DNA from: Autumnicola patrickiae
Lineage (GTDB): Bacteria; Bacteroidota; Bacteroidia; Flavobacteriales; Flavobacteriaceae
Length of the DNA stretch: 64,000 bases
Reading direction: 5' to 3'
NCBI RefSeq assembly: GCF_031846525.1
Contig: NZ_JAVRHM010000004.1
Coordinates: forward strand, 1-64,000
The notes under the pieces were generated by a model. The model was given only the letters and a program-made list of their open reading frames with translations, searched no databases and was not told where the DNA came from. This document shows positions 35,328-43,291 of the stretch, piece after piece. Both the position numbers and the translations under genes were made by a program. Position 1 is the stretch's first letter; every line of letters starts with the position of its first letter.

Positions 35328-35543
35328 ATGAAGAAATTATTTTTATTATTCGCCGTAGCAACAATGTCTCTTTCTATCTATTCTTGTAGAGAAACTACAG
35401 AAGAAAATGCAGAAAACGACATGGAAGAAATTGGTAACGACATCGAGAACTCTGCTGAAGAAGCTGGAGAGGATATCGAAAGAACTACTGAAGAAGCTGG
35501 TAACGAAATTGAAGCAGAAGTAGAAGGAACAGATGATATGTAA
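35328..35543 (+). CDS. Small acidic lipoprotein with amphipathic repeats
   Basis: 71 residues. A lipoprotein signal ends at IYSC. The rest is a charged amphipathic helix made of 11-residue-like units: MEEIGNDIENSAEEAGED, then IERTTEEAGNEIEAEVEG. It resembles small entericidin-like or YtxH-like proteins, often linked to membrane stress, but no function can be assigned. A strong terminator follows. A divergent paralogue lies next to it, so the pair arose by tandem duplication. Confidence 0.75.
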   Translation: MKKLFLLFAVATMSLSIYSCRETTEENAENDMEEIGNDIENSAEEAGEDIERTTEEAGNEIEAEVEGTDDM

Positions 35544-35565
35544 TCATCACCTGAACTGATAATTT

Positions 35566-35600
35566 AAAGCCATTCTGGATTTCCGGAATGGCTTTTTACT
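35566..35600 (+). terminator. Terminator between the twin lipoprotein genes
   Basis: AAAGCCATTC (35566-35575) pairs with GAATGGCTTT (35586-35595) and a T-run follows, 22 bases after the first gene's stop. Confidence 0.85.
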
Positions 35601-35621
35601 TACCCATAATATCCAATACTA

Positions 35622-35855
35622 ATGAAAAGATTACTTTCAATAATTACTGTCGTTTCTTTTTTTTTACTGCATTCCTGCCGTGAAAGTACACAGGAAAAGA
35701 CTGAAGAAGCCGTAGAAGCCATAGGAGAAGACATTGAAGCAAATACGCGTGAAGCCGGAAGAAAGATTCAAGAAGGAGCCGAGAAAATAGACAATGAAGT
35801 GGATGAGGAGCTACAGGAGCTGGAAAGCAGGCACAACGAAGTGAATATTGACTAA
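35622..35855 (+). CDS. Small lipoprotein, paralogue of the preceding gene
   Basis: 77 residues. A lipoprotein signal ends at LHSC, then RESTQEKTEEAVEAIGEDIE and EAGRKIQEGAEKIDNEVDEE form the same kind of amphipathic acidic helix as the neighbour (both begin RE(T/S)T after the lipid Cys). No -7 box is seen in the 20 bases between the terminator and start, so it may depend on read-through of that terminator. Function unknown. Confidence 0.7.
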   Translation: MKRLLSIITVVSFFLLHSCRESTQEKTEEAVEAIGEDIEANTREAGRKIQEGAEKIDNEVDEELQELESRHNEVNID

Positions 35856-35883
35856 AAGTCCTATTGGCTATAGATCACAGACC

Positions 35884-36861
35884 TCATTTTTTTCGCTCTA
35901 TCACATAATTTACCATGAGTTCCAGGGAATCCCGGTAATCAGACTGCGGATAATCGTTTAGAATTACTAAAGCTTCCTGCTGAAATTCTGCCATTTTTTC
36001 TTCGGCATATGAAAGTCCTCCATTAGCTTTTACAAACTCAATAACTTCTTTCACCCGCTTTTTATCTTTATTGTATCTTTTAACTGAATTAATTACCCAG
36101 GATTTTTCCTTACTGGAGCAATTATTAAGAGTGTAAATAAGCGGCAGTGTCATCTTTTGCTCCTTAATATCTATCCCGGTAGGTTTACCAATTTGTGCTT
36201 CGCCGTAATCAAACAGGTCATCTTTAATTTGAAAAGCCATGCCTATAAGCTCTCCAAACCTGCGCATCTTGATCATATCGTCAGAATCAGGTTTTACAGA
36301 AGCTGCACCAAGGCTGCAACAGGCTGCAATTAAAGTGGCCGTTTTTTGCCTTATAATTTCGTAATAAACTTCCTCAGTAATATCTAATCGTCGCGCCTTT
36401 TCAATCTGTAACAATTCGCCTTCACTCATTTCCCTTACCGCAACAGAAATGATCTTCAAAAGGTCAAAATCGTTGTTATCGATAGATAGAAGTAGCCCTT
36501 TGGAGAGCAGGTAATCACCAACTAAAACAGCAATTTTATTTTTCCATAAAGCATTTATACTGAAGAAACCACGCCTGCGGTTGGAATCGTCCACAACATC
36601 GTCATGAACAAGTGTGGCGGTATGTATAAGTTCTATAACCGACGCACCGCGATAGGTGCGCTCATTTACTGTACCTCCCGAAACCATTTTGGCAACCAGA
36701 AACACGAACATAGGCCGCATTTGCTTGCCCTTACGATTTACAATATAATGGGTAATCCTGTTAAGAAGGGCAACGTTTGAAGACATGGATTGGAAGAACT
36801 TTTTTTCAAAAAGTTCCATCTCCTTTTCCACCGGAAGTTTTATTTGGGAAATTACCTTCAT
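35884..36861 (-). CDS. Polyprenyl diphosphate synthase (long chain, quinone side chain)
   Basis: 325 residues of the trans-isoprenyl diphosphate synthase family. The first Asp-rich motif is HDDVVDDSNRRRG and the second is IKDDLFDYGEAQIGKPTGID. It condenses isopentenyl diphosphate onto an allylic primer to give the long chain of menaquinone. The length and motifs are complete. A -7 box TATCTTTG (36880-36873, minus strand) lies 12 bases upstream of the start. It converges with the small lipoprotein gene across a 28-base gap without a clear terminator. Confidence 0.9.
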   Translation of the reverse strand: MKVISQIKLPVEKEMELFEKKFFQSMSSNVALLNRITHYIVNRKGKQMRPMFVFLVAKMVSGGTVNERTYRGASVIELIHTATLVHDDVVDDSNRRRGFFSINALWKNKIAVLVGDYLLSKGLLLSIDNNDFDLLKIISVAVREMSEGELLQIEKARRLDITEEVYYEIIRQKTATLIAACCSLGAASVKPDSDDMIKMRRFGELIGMAFQIKDDLFDYGEAQIGKPTGIDIKEQKMTLPLIYTLNNCSSKEKSWVINSVKRYNKDKKRVKEVIEFVKANGGLSYAEEKMAEFQQEALVILNDYPQSDYRDSLELMVNYVIERKK

Positions 36862-36872
36862 AAAGCAGTGAG

Positions 36873-36880
36873 CAAAGATA
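36873..36880 (-). promoter_or_regulatory. -7 box before polyprenyl synthase
   Basis: On the minus strand TATCTTTG matches TAnnTTTG. A -33 TTG at the usual distance is not seen. Confidence 0.5.
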
Positions 36881-36921
36881 ACTTTTTAATGCGAAATCTT
36901 ACTGCTTTTAATCCCCATAGA

Positions 36922-37965
36922 TCAAGCTGATTTATTTGCAAGCTGTCCACAGGCTGCATCTATATCTTTTCCTCTGGATCTTCTTACAGTAACCGTAATT
37001 CCGTTTCTCTCCAGCATGTTCTGGTACATAGCAGTAGCTTCAGCCGAAGCCTGCTGAAAATGCCCGTCATCTATAGGATTGTATTCAATCAGGTTTACTT
37101 TACAGGGAACAGCTTTACAAAAATCTACCAGAGCCTGGGCCGCCGGGCGATTATCATTTATATCTTTCCAGACAATATATTCGTAAGTTATCCTGCTTTT
37201 TGTTTTAGCATACCAGTATTCCAGCGCTTCTTTTAAATCTTTTAACGGAAAAGTTTCATTAAAAGGCATGATCTTCGTCCTCACCTCATCAATAGCAGAA
37301 TGTAACGAAACCGCAAGCTTTATTTTCGCTTCATCATCGGCCAGTTTCTTGATCATCTTTGGAACTCCGGAAGTTGAAATGGTGATCCTTTTAGGAGACA
37401 TTCCCAATCCCTCCTTAGAAGTAATCTTTTCAATAGCCTTCATTACATTGTTGTAATTCATCAAAGGCTCCCCCATTCCCATAAAAACGATATTGGACAG
37501 CGGTTTATCAAAGTAAAGCCGACTCTCGTTGTCGATAGCAACCACCTGATCATAAATTTCATCAGGATTAAGGTTGCGCATCCGCTTCAATTTGGCCGTT
37601 GCACAAAACTGACAGTCGAGGCTGCAGCCTACCTGCGACGAAACACAGGCCGTAGTGCGTTTTGGAGTAGGAATAAGGACAGATTCCACAGTAAGACTGT
37701 CATGCAGCTTTACAGCATTTTTAATAGTGCCGTCGCTGCTGCGCTGCATCTGGTCTACCCGAATGTGGTTAATGACAAAGTTATTCTTCAGCATCTCCCT
37801 GGTTTCCTTGGAAATGTTGGTCATTTCTTCAAAAGTATGAGCGCTTTTGCTCCACAACCATTCGTAAACCTGGCTTCCCCTAAAGGATTTATCCCCCTGG
37901 GAGACAAAGAATTCCTGAAGTTGTTTCTTTGTTAAAGCCCGTATATCTTTCCTGTCATTTTTCAC
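36922..37965 (-). CDS. rlmN: 23S rRNA (adenine2503-C2)-methyltransferase RlmN
   Basis: Radical SAM enzyme that methylates C2 of A2503 in 23S rRNA and A37 in some tRNAs. The cluster motif is C-x3-C-x2-C (CSLDCQFC), with FMGMGEPLMNY and SLHSAIDEVR downstream and the catalytic Cys region near DAACGQL at the C-terminus. The GTG at 37965 is chosen as start because a perfect -7 box TATTTTTG (37977-37970) overlaps the codons between the ATG at 37980 and this GTG. The ATG start (adding MYFCS) remains possible. Confidence 0.92.
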   Translation of the reverse strand: MKNDRKDIRALTKKQLQEFFVSQGDKSFRGSQVYEWLWSKSAHTFEEMTNISKETREMLKNNFVINHIRVDQMQRSSDGTIKNAVKLHDSLTVESVLIPTPKRTTACVSSQVGCSLDCQFCATAKLKRMRNLNPDEIYDQVVAIDNESRLYFDKPLSNIVFMGMGEPLMNYNNVMKAIEKITSKEGLGMSPKRITISTSGVPKMIKKLADDEAKIKLAVSLHSAIDEVRTKIMPFNETFPLKDLKEALEYWYAKTKSRITYEYIVWKDINDNRPAAQALVDFCKAVPCKVNLIEYNPIDDGHFQQASAEATAMYQNMLERNGITVTVRRSRGKDIDAACGQLANKSA

Positions 37966-37969
37966 GCTG

Positions 37970-37977
37970 CAAAAATA
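37970..37977 (-). promoter_or_regulatory. -7 box at the rlmN start
   Basis: TATTTTTG on the minus strand, 4 bases upstream of the GTG start, matches TAnnTTTG. It implies a very short or absent 5' untranslated region. Confidence 0.5.
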
Positions 37978-37981
37978 CAAA

Positions 37982-38016
37982 AGACCTCACAGGTATTTGA
38001 AATCTGTGAGGTCTAT
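37982..38016. repeat. Palindromic ACCTCACAGGT-type repeat / terminator between queA and rlmN
   Basis: AGACCTCACAG and CTGTGAGGTCT form an inverted repeat in the 60-base gap after queA. The same arms recur at 58590-58622 and, shortened, at 63258-63286, so this is a dispersed element serving as a terminator for queA. Confidence 0.7.
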
Positions 38017-38039
38017 TTTATAAGATTATCTTTTTTATA

Positions 38040-39089
38040 CTACAAGATGAGCATGGCGTCACCGTAAGTATAAAAATTATACTTTTCTTTTACCGCCTCG
38101 TCATAAGCTTTTTTCATAAAATCATGTCCTGCAAATGCAGAAACCATCATTAGAAGCGTAGATTTTGGAGTATGAAAGTTAGTAATCATACAATTAGCTA
38201 TACTAAAATCGTATGGAGGGAAAATGAACTTATTCGTCCATCCCGCAAATTCGTTAAGAGTAAGATCTGAAGAAACCGAACTTTCCAATGCTCTCATCAC
38301 CGTGGTTCCAACCGCACAAACTTTGCGCCTTTCCGTTTTTGCTTTATTGATCGTTTTTACTGCCGGGCCTTCAATAAAAGCCTCTTCGCTATCCATTTTA
38401 TGTTTTGAAAGATCTTCCACTTCTACAGGACTAAAAGTTCCCAATCCAACATGAAGAGTAACTTCAGCAAAATCGATTCCTTTTATTTCAAGACGCTTAA
38501 GCAGGTGCTTGGAAAAATGCAGACCAGCAGTAGGAGCTGCAACAGCACCTTCTTTTTTTGCATAAATTGTCTGGTAACGATCCTCATCTGAAGGTTCTAC
38601 TTCCCTTTTTATATATTTAGGAAGCGGAGTTTCCCCCAATTCATTCAGTTTTTTTCTGAAGTCTATATAGGAACCATCATACAAAAACCTTAATGTACGT
38701 CCCCTGGAGGTCGTATTATCGATAACTTCTGCAACAAGGCTTTCGTCGTCACCAAAATATAATTTGTTTCCAATTCTTATTTTTCTCGCCGGGTCAACTA
38801 ACACATCCCAAAGTTTAGTTTCAGGATTTAATTCCCTTAAAAGAAAAACTTCGATCCTTGCCCCGGTTTTTTCTTTGTTACCAAAAAGCCGTGCAGGAAA
38901 CACTTTGGTATTGTTAAGTACCATTACGTCCTGCGGATCAAAATAGTCTATCAGGTCCTTAAATTGTTTATGTTCAATTGTTTGCTCTTTCCTGTTTAGA
39001 ACCATCAGCTTTGCCTCATCCCTGTTTTCTGCAGGGTATTCAGCCAAAAGTTCATTTGGAAGTTCAAAATTGAAGTGTGAAAGTTTCAT
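38040..39089 (-). CDS. queA: tRNA preQ1(34) S-adenosylmethionine ribosyltransferase-isomerase
   Basis: About 349 residues. QueA transfers and rearranges the ribosyl group of SAM onto preQ1 in tRNA to make epoxyqueuosine. Family blocks are FNFELPNELLAEYPAENRD, PTAGLHFSKHLL, HVGLGTFSPV and NFHTPKSTLLMMVSAFAG. Translation may begin at either of two close ATGs (39095 or 39089). The second, giving MKLSHFNFELP, matches the family start better. A well formed promoter lies upstream. Confidence 0.93.
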   Translation of the reverse strand: MKLSHFNFELPNELLAEYPAENRDEAKLMVLNRKEQTIEHKQFKDLIDYFDPQDVMVLNNTKVFPARLFGNKEKTGARIEVFLLRELNPETKLWDVLVDPARKIRIGNKLYFGDDESLVAEVIDNTTSRGRTLRFLYDGSYIDFRKKLNELGETPLPKYIKREVEPSDEDRYQTIYAKKEGAVAAPTAGLHFSKHLLKRLEIKGIDFAEVTLHVGLGTFSPVEVEDLSKHKMDSEEAFIEGPAVKTINKAKTERRKVCAVGTTVMRALESSVSSDLTLNEFAGWTNKFIFPPYDFSIANCMITNFHTPKSTLLMMVSAFAGHDFMKKAYDEAVKEKYNFYTYGDAMLIL

Positions 39090-39115
39090 TCCCATAGTTG
39101 AATTTTTAAAGGCTG

Positions 39116-39147
39116 CAAATATACAACCTCAACATAGGGGTTGTCAA
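39116..39147 (-). promoter_or_regulatory. Promoter of queA
   Basis: On the minus strand TTG (39147-39145), a 21-base spacer and a perfect TATATTTG (39123-39116) match the Bacteroidota housekeeping promoter. A small inverted repeat (ACAACC/GGTTGT) sits in the spacer and could be an operator. Confidence 0.7.
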
Positions 39148-39431
39148 GTAAATAGCAGTTTATTTGGAAAATGATTTATTCTAAAGTATCTAATGCCGAA
39201 AATTGCCATTTTAAATGCTTCTCTTTATTCTTTTTCTGAAGAACAAAATTTCAGAATTCTCCTGAAGAATCAGCACCCACGCAAGACCGATACTTACCAT
39301 TTTGAAGCCTCACTTAAATTGAGTCAGGAAACAGGAGAAAAGAACCAGGAGGTGTAGAAAAACCTTCTGCGAAAATATTTGACATTATTCGTAGAATCGT
39401 GGTGTAACTACAGGTCGATAATTGCCAATTT
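39124..39431. other. Intergenic region between aroA and queA
   Basis: About 300 bases, no supported gene. It contains the queA promoter region at one end and, at 39413-39430, a copy of the dispersed motif CGATAATTGCCAATTTT next to the aroA stop codon. An ORF at 39314-39520 runs against aroA and is rejected. Confidence 0.5.
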
Positions 39432-40658
39432 TCAGCCCTCTCTTTGTACATCAAATCCGAGGCTTTCCAAATCTTCCCAAAAATCCGGATAGGATTTTGA
39501 AACCACCATGGCATCTTCAACTTTAAAAGCGACCTTTAACGCCAGTGGTGCAAATGCCATCGCCATCCTGTGATCGTTATAAGTAGCGACAGAAACATTC
39601 TCATTCAGCGTTTTCACCGGATATAGCCTTAAACTGTCGTTTGTGATATCCACTTTTGCTCCAAATTTCTCCATTTCATTCTTTAAAGCCACTAACCTAT
39701 CGGTTTCTTTAATTTTTAAAGTGTGTAGACCTCCCAACTGACACTCAATCCCCAAAGCAAGACAGGTCACGGCAATCGTCTGTGCGATATCTGGCGAATT
39801 CTGAAGATCTTCAGTAATTCTCTTTGGTTTTTTACAGGGCTTTTTCTTCAGAATTATTGAATCACCCTGATATTCTGTTTCCACGCCCAGCTGACGGTAA
39901 ATTTTCGCCAGGCAGGAATCTCCCTGGAGGCTGGTTTTACGATAATTGGATAATTTAAGCTCTGCCTCTTCACAAATGGCAGCAATACTGTAAAAATAAG
40001 ACGCCGAACTCCAGTCTGACTCGATATTAATAGTTTTTGCAGGAAGACTTTTTTCAGGTTCTATTCTAATCCTGTTTTCTTTAAATTCTCCTTTTATTCC
40101 GGCATGTTGCAACATTTCCAGCGTCATGGAAATATAAGGTGCCGAGGTAATCTGTCCATCAAGTTTAATTTGGAGTCCGTTAGGAAGCGACGGTGCAATT
40201 AACATTAATGCAGAAATATACTGGCTGCTGATATTTGCCTGTACCACCACCTCATCTTTGGTAAGTTTTTTCCCTTTGATCCTTAGCGGAGGGTAGCCCT
40301 GCTCTTTTTCATAAGAAATGTCTGCCCCTATACTTTGAAGTGCCTCAACCAGCAGTTTTACCGGGCGCTCCTGCATTCGCGGACTACCAGTTAACACTAC
40401 TTCCCTTCCCTCTTTAGCTGCAAAATATCCAGTTAAAAATCGCATGGCAGTACCGGCATGATGAATATCTACAATCTCTTCTTTGGATTGAAGCGCCTTC
40501 TTCATCACCTGAGTATCGTCACTATTAGACAGGTTTTTCACCTGAAGTGAAGGAAAAAGGGATTTAAGGATAAGGAGCCGGTTAGATTCACTTTTAGAAC
40601 CGGTTATTTGTAATTCCCCGAAAAGTTTCTTTTCAGAATGTGATATTTTGATTTCCAT
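39432..40658 (-). CDS. aroA: 3-phosphoshikimate 1-carboxyvinyltransferase (EPSP synthase)
   Basis: 408 residues. It joins phosphoenolpyruvate to shikimate-3-phosphate in the shikimate pathway. Family motifs: ITGSKSESNRLLILKSLF at the N-terminus, GTAMRFLTGYFA, LTGSPRMQERPV, ESDWSSASYFYSI, TDRLVALKNEMEKFG and SKSYPDFWEDL at the C-terminus. It is the last gene of a minus-strand run that begins with DUF3857 genes and a MazG-like gene. The preceding small membrane-protein gene ends 5 bases upstream of its start. Confidence 0.93.
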   Translation of the reverse strand: MEIKISHSEKKLFGELQITGSKSESNRLLILKSLFPSLQVKNLSNSDDTQVMKKALQSKEEIVDIHHAGTAMRFLTGYFAAKEGREVVLTGSPRMQERPVKLLVEALQSIGADISYEKEQGYPPLRIKGKKLTKDEVVVQANISSQYISALMLIAPSLPNGLQIKLDGQITSAPYISMTLEMLQHAGIKGEFKENRIRIEPEKSLPAKTINIESDWSSASYFYSIAAICEEAELKLSNYRKTSLQGDSCLAKIYRQLGVETEYQGDSIILKKKPCKKPKRITEDLQNSPDIAQTIAVTCLALGIECQLGGLHTLKIKETDRLVALKNEMEKFGAKVDITNDSLRLYPVKTLNENVSVATYNDHRMAMAFAPLALKVAFKVEDAMVVSKSYPDFWEDLESLGFDVQREG

Positions 40659-40663
40659 TTAAT

Positions 40664-40933
40664 TCAGTTATTGGAATTTTCTTCTCGTTTTTCCCTGGAT
40701 TTAAACTGGCCGTAAGAAACAATAAGCCCATAAAAAAGGGCCGCCCCAAGTTGGGCCAAAACATATTTTCCCCACCTGTCGCCCGCAATATAATCGTTGT
40801 AATAAGCTTCAAAAGCAAAACCGCCATATTCAAAAAGAATAGAAATTAAATTATAAAGAATGGCAAATATCAATCCCAGAATAATTACAGATTTCCAGTA
40901 CTTCCTTTGTGAGACAATGCTCTTAAAACCCAT
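40664..40933 (-). CDS. Small membrane protein, unknown function
   Basis: 89 residues with two hydrophobic segments (SVIILGLIFAILYNLISILF and YVLAQLGAALFYGLIVSYG) and a charged C-terminus (KSREKREENSNN), so probably a two-helix inner-membrane protein. Its stop lies 5 bases before aroA and its start abuts the MazG-like stop, indicating co-transcription. I do not recognise the family. Confidence 0.7.
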   Translation of the reverse strand: MGFKSIVSQRKYWKSVIILGLIFAILYNLISILFEYGGFAFEAYYNDYIAGDRWGKYVLAQLGAALFYGLIVSYGQFKSREKREENSNN

Positions 40934-41260
40934 CTATTTCAACTTTTGATTATTATGGTGCCTGTCGTGATCCCTTTTTGTTTTTAAATCCAGTTTTTTA
41001 TCAAACGCTTTTTGAAGGTCGACACCAGTTTGGTTTGCGAGGCATAAAACTACAAAAACAACGTCGGCCAATTCCTCTCCAAGGTCTTTATTTTTATCAC
41101 TTTCTTTTTCGCTCTGTTCACCATAACGACGGGCAATAATCCTGGCTACTTCCCCAACCTCTTCAGTGAGTTGCGCCATATTGGTAAGTTCGTTAAAATA
41201 TCGCACCCCGTGTTCGTTAATCCACTCGTCTACTGCTTTTTGAGCATCCTGTATATTCAT
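40934..41260 (-). CDS. MazG-like nucleotide pyrophosphohydrolase
   Basis: 108 residues with the all-alpha NTP-pyrophosphatase fold. The metal-binding pattern is seen as LTEEVGEVARIIARRYGEQ followed by DLGEELADVVFVVLCLANQ (ExxE ... ExxD). It should hydrolyse a nucleoside triphosphate, perhaps a damaged or non-canonical one, to the monophosphate. It begins 3 bases after the DUF3857 gene stop, in an operon. Confidence 0.85.
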   Translation of the reverse strand: MNIQDAQKAVDEWINEHGVRYFNELTNMAQLTEEVGEVARIIARRYGEQSEKESDKNKDLGEELADVVFVVLCLANQTGVDLQKAFDKKLDLKTKRDHDRHHNNQKLK

Positions 41261-41263
41261 TTT

Positions 41264-43273
41264 TTATACTTTAGAAAGAACTATTGCTTCGGTTTGTTTT
41301 TCTATTATCTGGCTATAAAATTTCTTTAAGCCATCATAATCTTCAGGCGTAAAATATGTTTTTGGCAAATCCAGTGTAGATCTAATACTTAATACAGACC
41401 CGCTCTGTTGTACAAGGAACGTGTACTTAACCTCTCCGCCATTAAGCTCTACGATTCCGCTTTCGGGAAAAGATTCCAGAACATAACCTTCAGGAACAAC
41501 AAAAGTAATAGCTTCATTTTGTATTGATGGAAAATCAAAGAAAATTGGATAATTTCTCTCATCGGCCTTAAAAGGATTTTCTTTTATTGCCTCAAATAAA
41601 AACGGCTGTAAATAAATTTTTCCGTTGATTTCTTCTACCGGATTGCGCCCGCTGAATGTATAAGTTTCTTTAATAATTTCATTGATATCCTGCCTGTTTT
41701 CCACCACAAGTTCTGAAATAGAAAATTCACCTACTTTTCCTTCCAGCTTTTCCAAATACTTCTCATCACTCATCGTATTATTTTCGCGGAATCTCTTTGC
41801 ATATAGTCCCTGATGTGCTTTACTGGTTTTTCCTGTGATTTTAAGTTCTTCATCTAAACTTACGTACAAATAAGACTTTACTTCAGAAAGCGTAGTAGGA
41901 ATAAGATCTACCCAATTAGAAGTACCTTCTTCCCTTATGAGCCTGCCCTGAAAGTTTCTCGCTCGTTTTGGCAATTCTCCTACAGAAGCTAAAGGATCTG
42001 TTGCATCCAGCAGTAGGGTTTGATTTGGAAGTTCTACAGAAGCAAGGATGTAGTTAAAGCCGTTAATTGTAGGAAATACAGGAATCCCATTATCTGGTGT
42101 GCTCACGAGCACTGGGTTAGCTGTTAAACCTGCATACTTAAGCATAGCAGTAAGCATGAGGTTAATATCTGCACAGTTTCCCACTCCGTCTTTATAAGCA
42201 GATTTTAATCCGTTATCTGTGTAATATCCCACAAAGTCATTCCATCTCACCTTCTTCTTTACAAAATCATAGATTAAAGCCACTTTAGTTTGGGGATTGG
42301 AAACCCCTGAAAGCAGTTCATCTACATCTTTCCTAAAGTATCTTTCCTGATGTAATTCTTTTCCCAGGTTACCATCATAAATGGTCTTTGTAACTCCTTC
42401 CCAGGTTTGGGTGAAATTTTTAACAGGCGTATTAGGGAACTGTGTAAACATAAGTTCCCATTTAATATAAGCAGCATAATTTTCAAGGTAATCCACAAAG
42501 GGCTCCTTTTTTAAAGCCGCAACATTGTCTTTTTGGATTTGATAAACATTTAATTTATAATCTACGGAATTAGTGGAATATTCTGAAGAAGTTGTCCAGC
42601 CGTTACTTTTCCTGGTGCTTTCCTGAAAAGCATATCTAAAAGTATCGCCAGATTTATCTACATCAAAAATTAAAGGAGATTTTAAGTTAGAATGCATCTT
42701 AAACCCAAAAAATTCAGGAATTTTCACCTGCACTTCTATCCTTTCTACAGGAATGGTGTATTGCAACCTGGTCTCATCTATACTGGTTAGAAAAGGAGAT
42801 CTGACGGTGTAGGAATATTCTATTACACTTCCTTCTGTAACAGCTGGCATGGTGAGACTAGTCTTAATTCGGTATTTATTAACTTCTTCATCAAAAATAC
42901 CATCTTTACGCAGCTTTTCATCTTTAAGCTTTCCATCTATTATATTATAGGTATTACCTTTTACACTAACAATTTTCTCCCGATCAGATCCATTTTGATA
43001 AGCTGTAATTTCTTTAGTAGCCCAGTCCAAACCATCTTTATTATAAATTTTGATCCGCTCGTAAACATCGGTCACTAAAGTAAATCCAGTATTTTGATGT
43101 AGCTCGTAATAGGTCTTCTGACTTTTAAAAAGAATGGCTGCATTGGCAGTGGAATCTAAAGGATAGGCTTTTTCCAGAACTTCTTCTTCTGAAACTTTTC
43201 CGAAACGGTAATCCTGAGAAAAAATGAGGTTTTGAGCAAAAATTACGAATAATAATAAGTAGTAGTTTTTCAT
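41264..43273 (-). CDS. DUF3857/transglutaminase-like exported protein, His replaced
   Basis: 669 residues with a signal peptide (LLLFVIFAQNLIFSQ). An N-terminal DUF3857 beta domain is followed by a transglutaminase-like core and a C-terminal DUF2569/3858-like beta domain. The cysteine of the papain-like triad is kept (Cys367 in GVGNCADINLML), but the usual His is Asn (GFNYILA), while LLLDATDP supplies the Asp. It is therefore probably not an active peptidase or transglutaminase. It is one of three tandem paralogues, located in the cell envelope. Function is unknown. Confidence 0.82.
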   Translation of the reverse strand: MKNYYLLLFVIFAQNLIFSQDYRFGKVSEEEVLEKAYPLDSTANAAILFKSQKTYYELHQNTGFTLVTDVYERIKIYNKDGLDWATKEITAYQNGSDREKIVSVKGNTYNIIDGKLKDEKLRKDGIFDEEVNKYRIKTSLTMPAVTEGSVIEYSYTVRSPFLTSIDETRLQYTIPVERIEVQVKIPEFFGFKMHSNLKSPLIFDVDKSGDTFRYAFQESTRKSNGWTTSSEYSTNSVDYKLNVYQIQKDNVAALKKEPFVDYLENYAAYIKWELMFTQFPNTPVKNFTQTWEGVTKTIYDGNLGKELHQERYFRKDVDELLSGVSNPQTKVALIYDFVKKKVRWNDFVGYYTDNGLKSAYKDGVGNCADINLMLTAMLKYAGLTANPVLVSTPDNGIPVFPTINGFNYILASVELPNQTLLLDATDPLASVGELPKRARNFQGRLIREEGTSNWVDLIPTTLSEVKSYLYVSLDEELKITGKTSKAHQGLYAKRFRENNTMSDEKYLEKLEGKVGEFSISELVVENRQDINEIIKETYTFSGRNPVEEINGKIYLQPFLFEAIKENPFKADERNYPIFFDFPSIQNEAITFVVPEGYVLESFPESGIVELNGGEVKYTFLVQQSGSVLSIRSTLDLPKTYFTPEDYDGLKKFYSQIIEKQTEAIVLSKV

Positions 43274-43291
43274 ATGGCTGTAAATATTAAT

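Noticed and set aside
39314..39520. Minus-strand frame of 68 codons
   Set aside because: It overlaps the end of aroA in another frame and has no similarity to known proteins.
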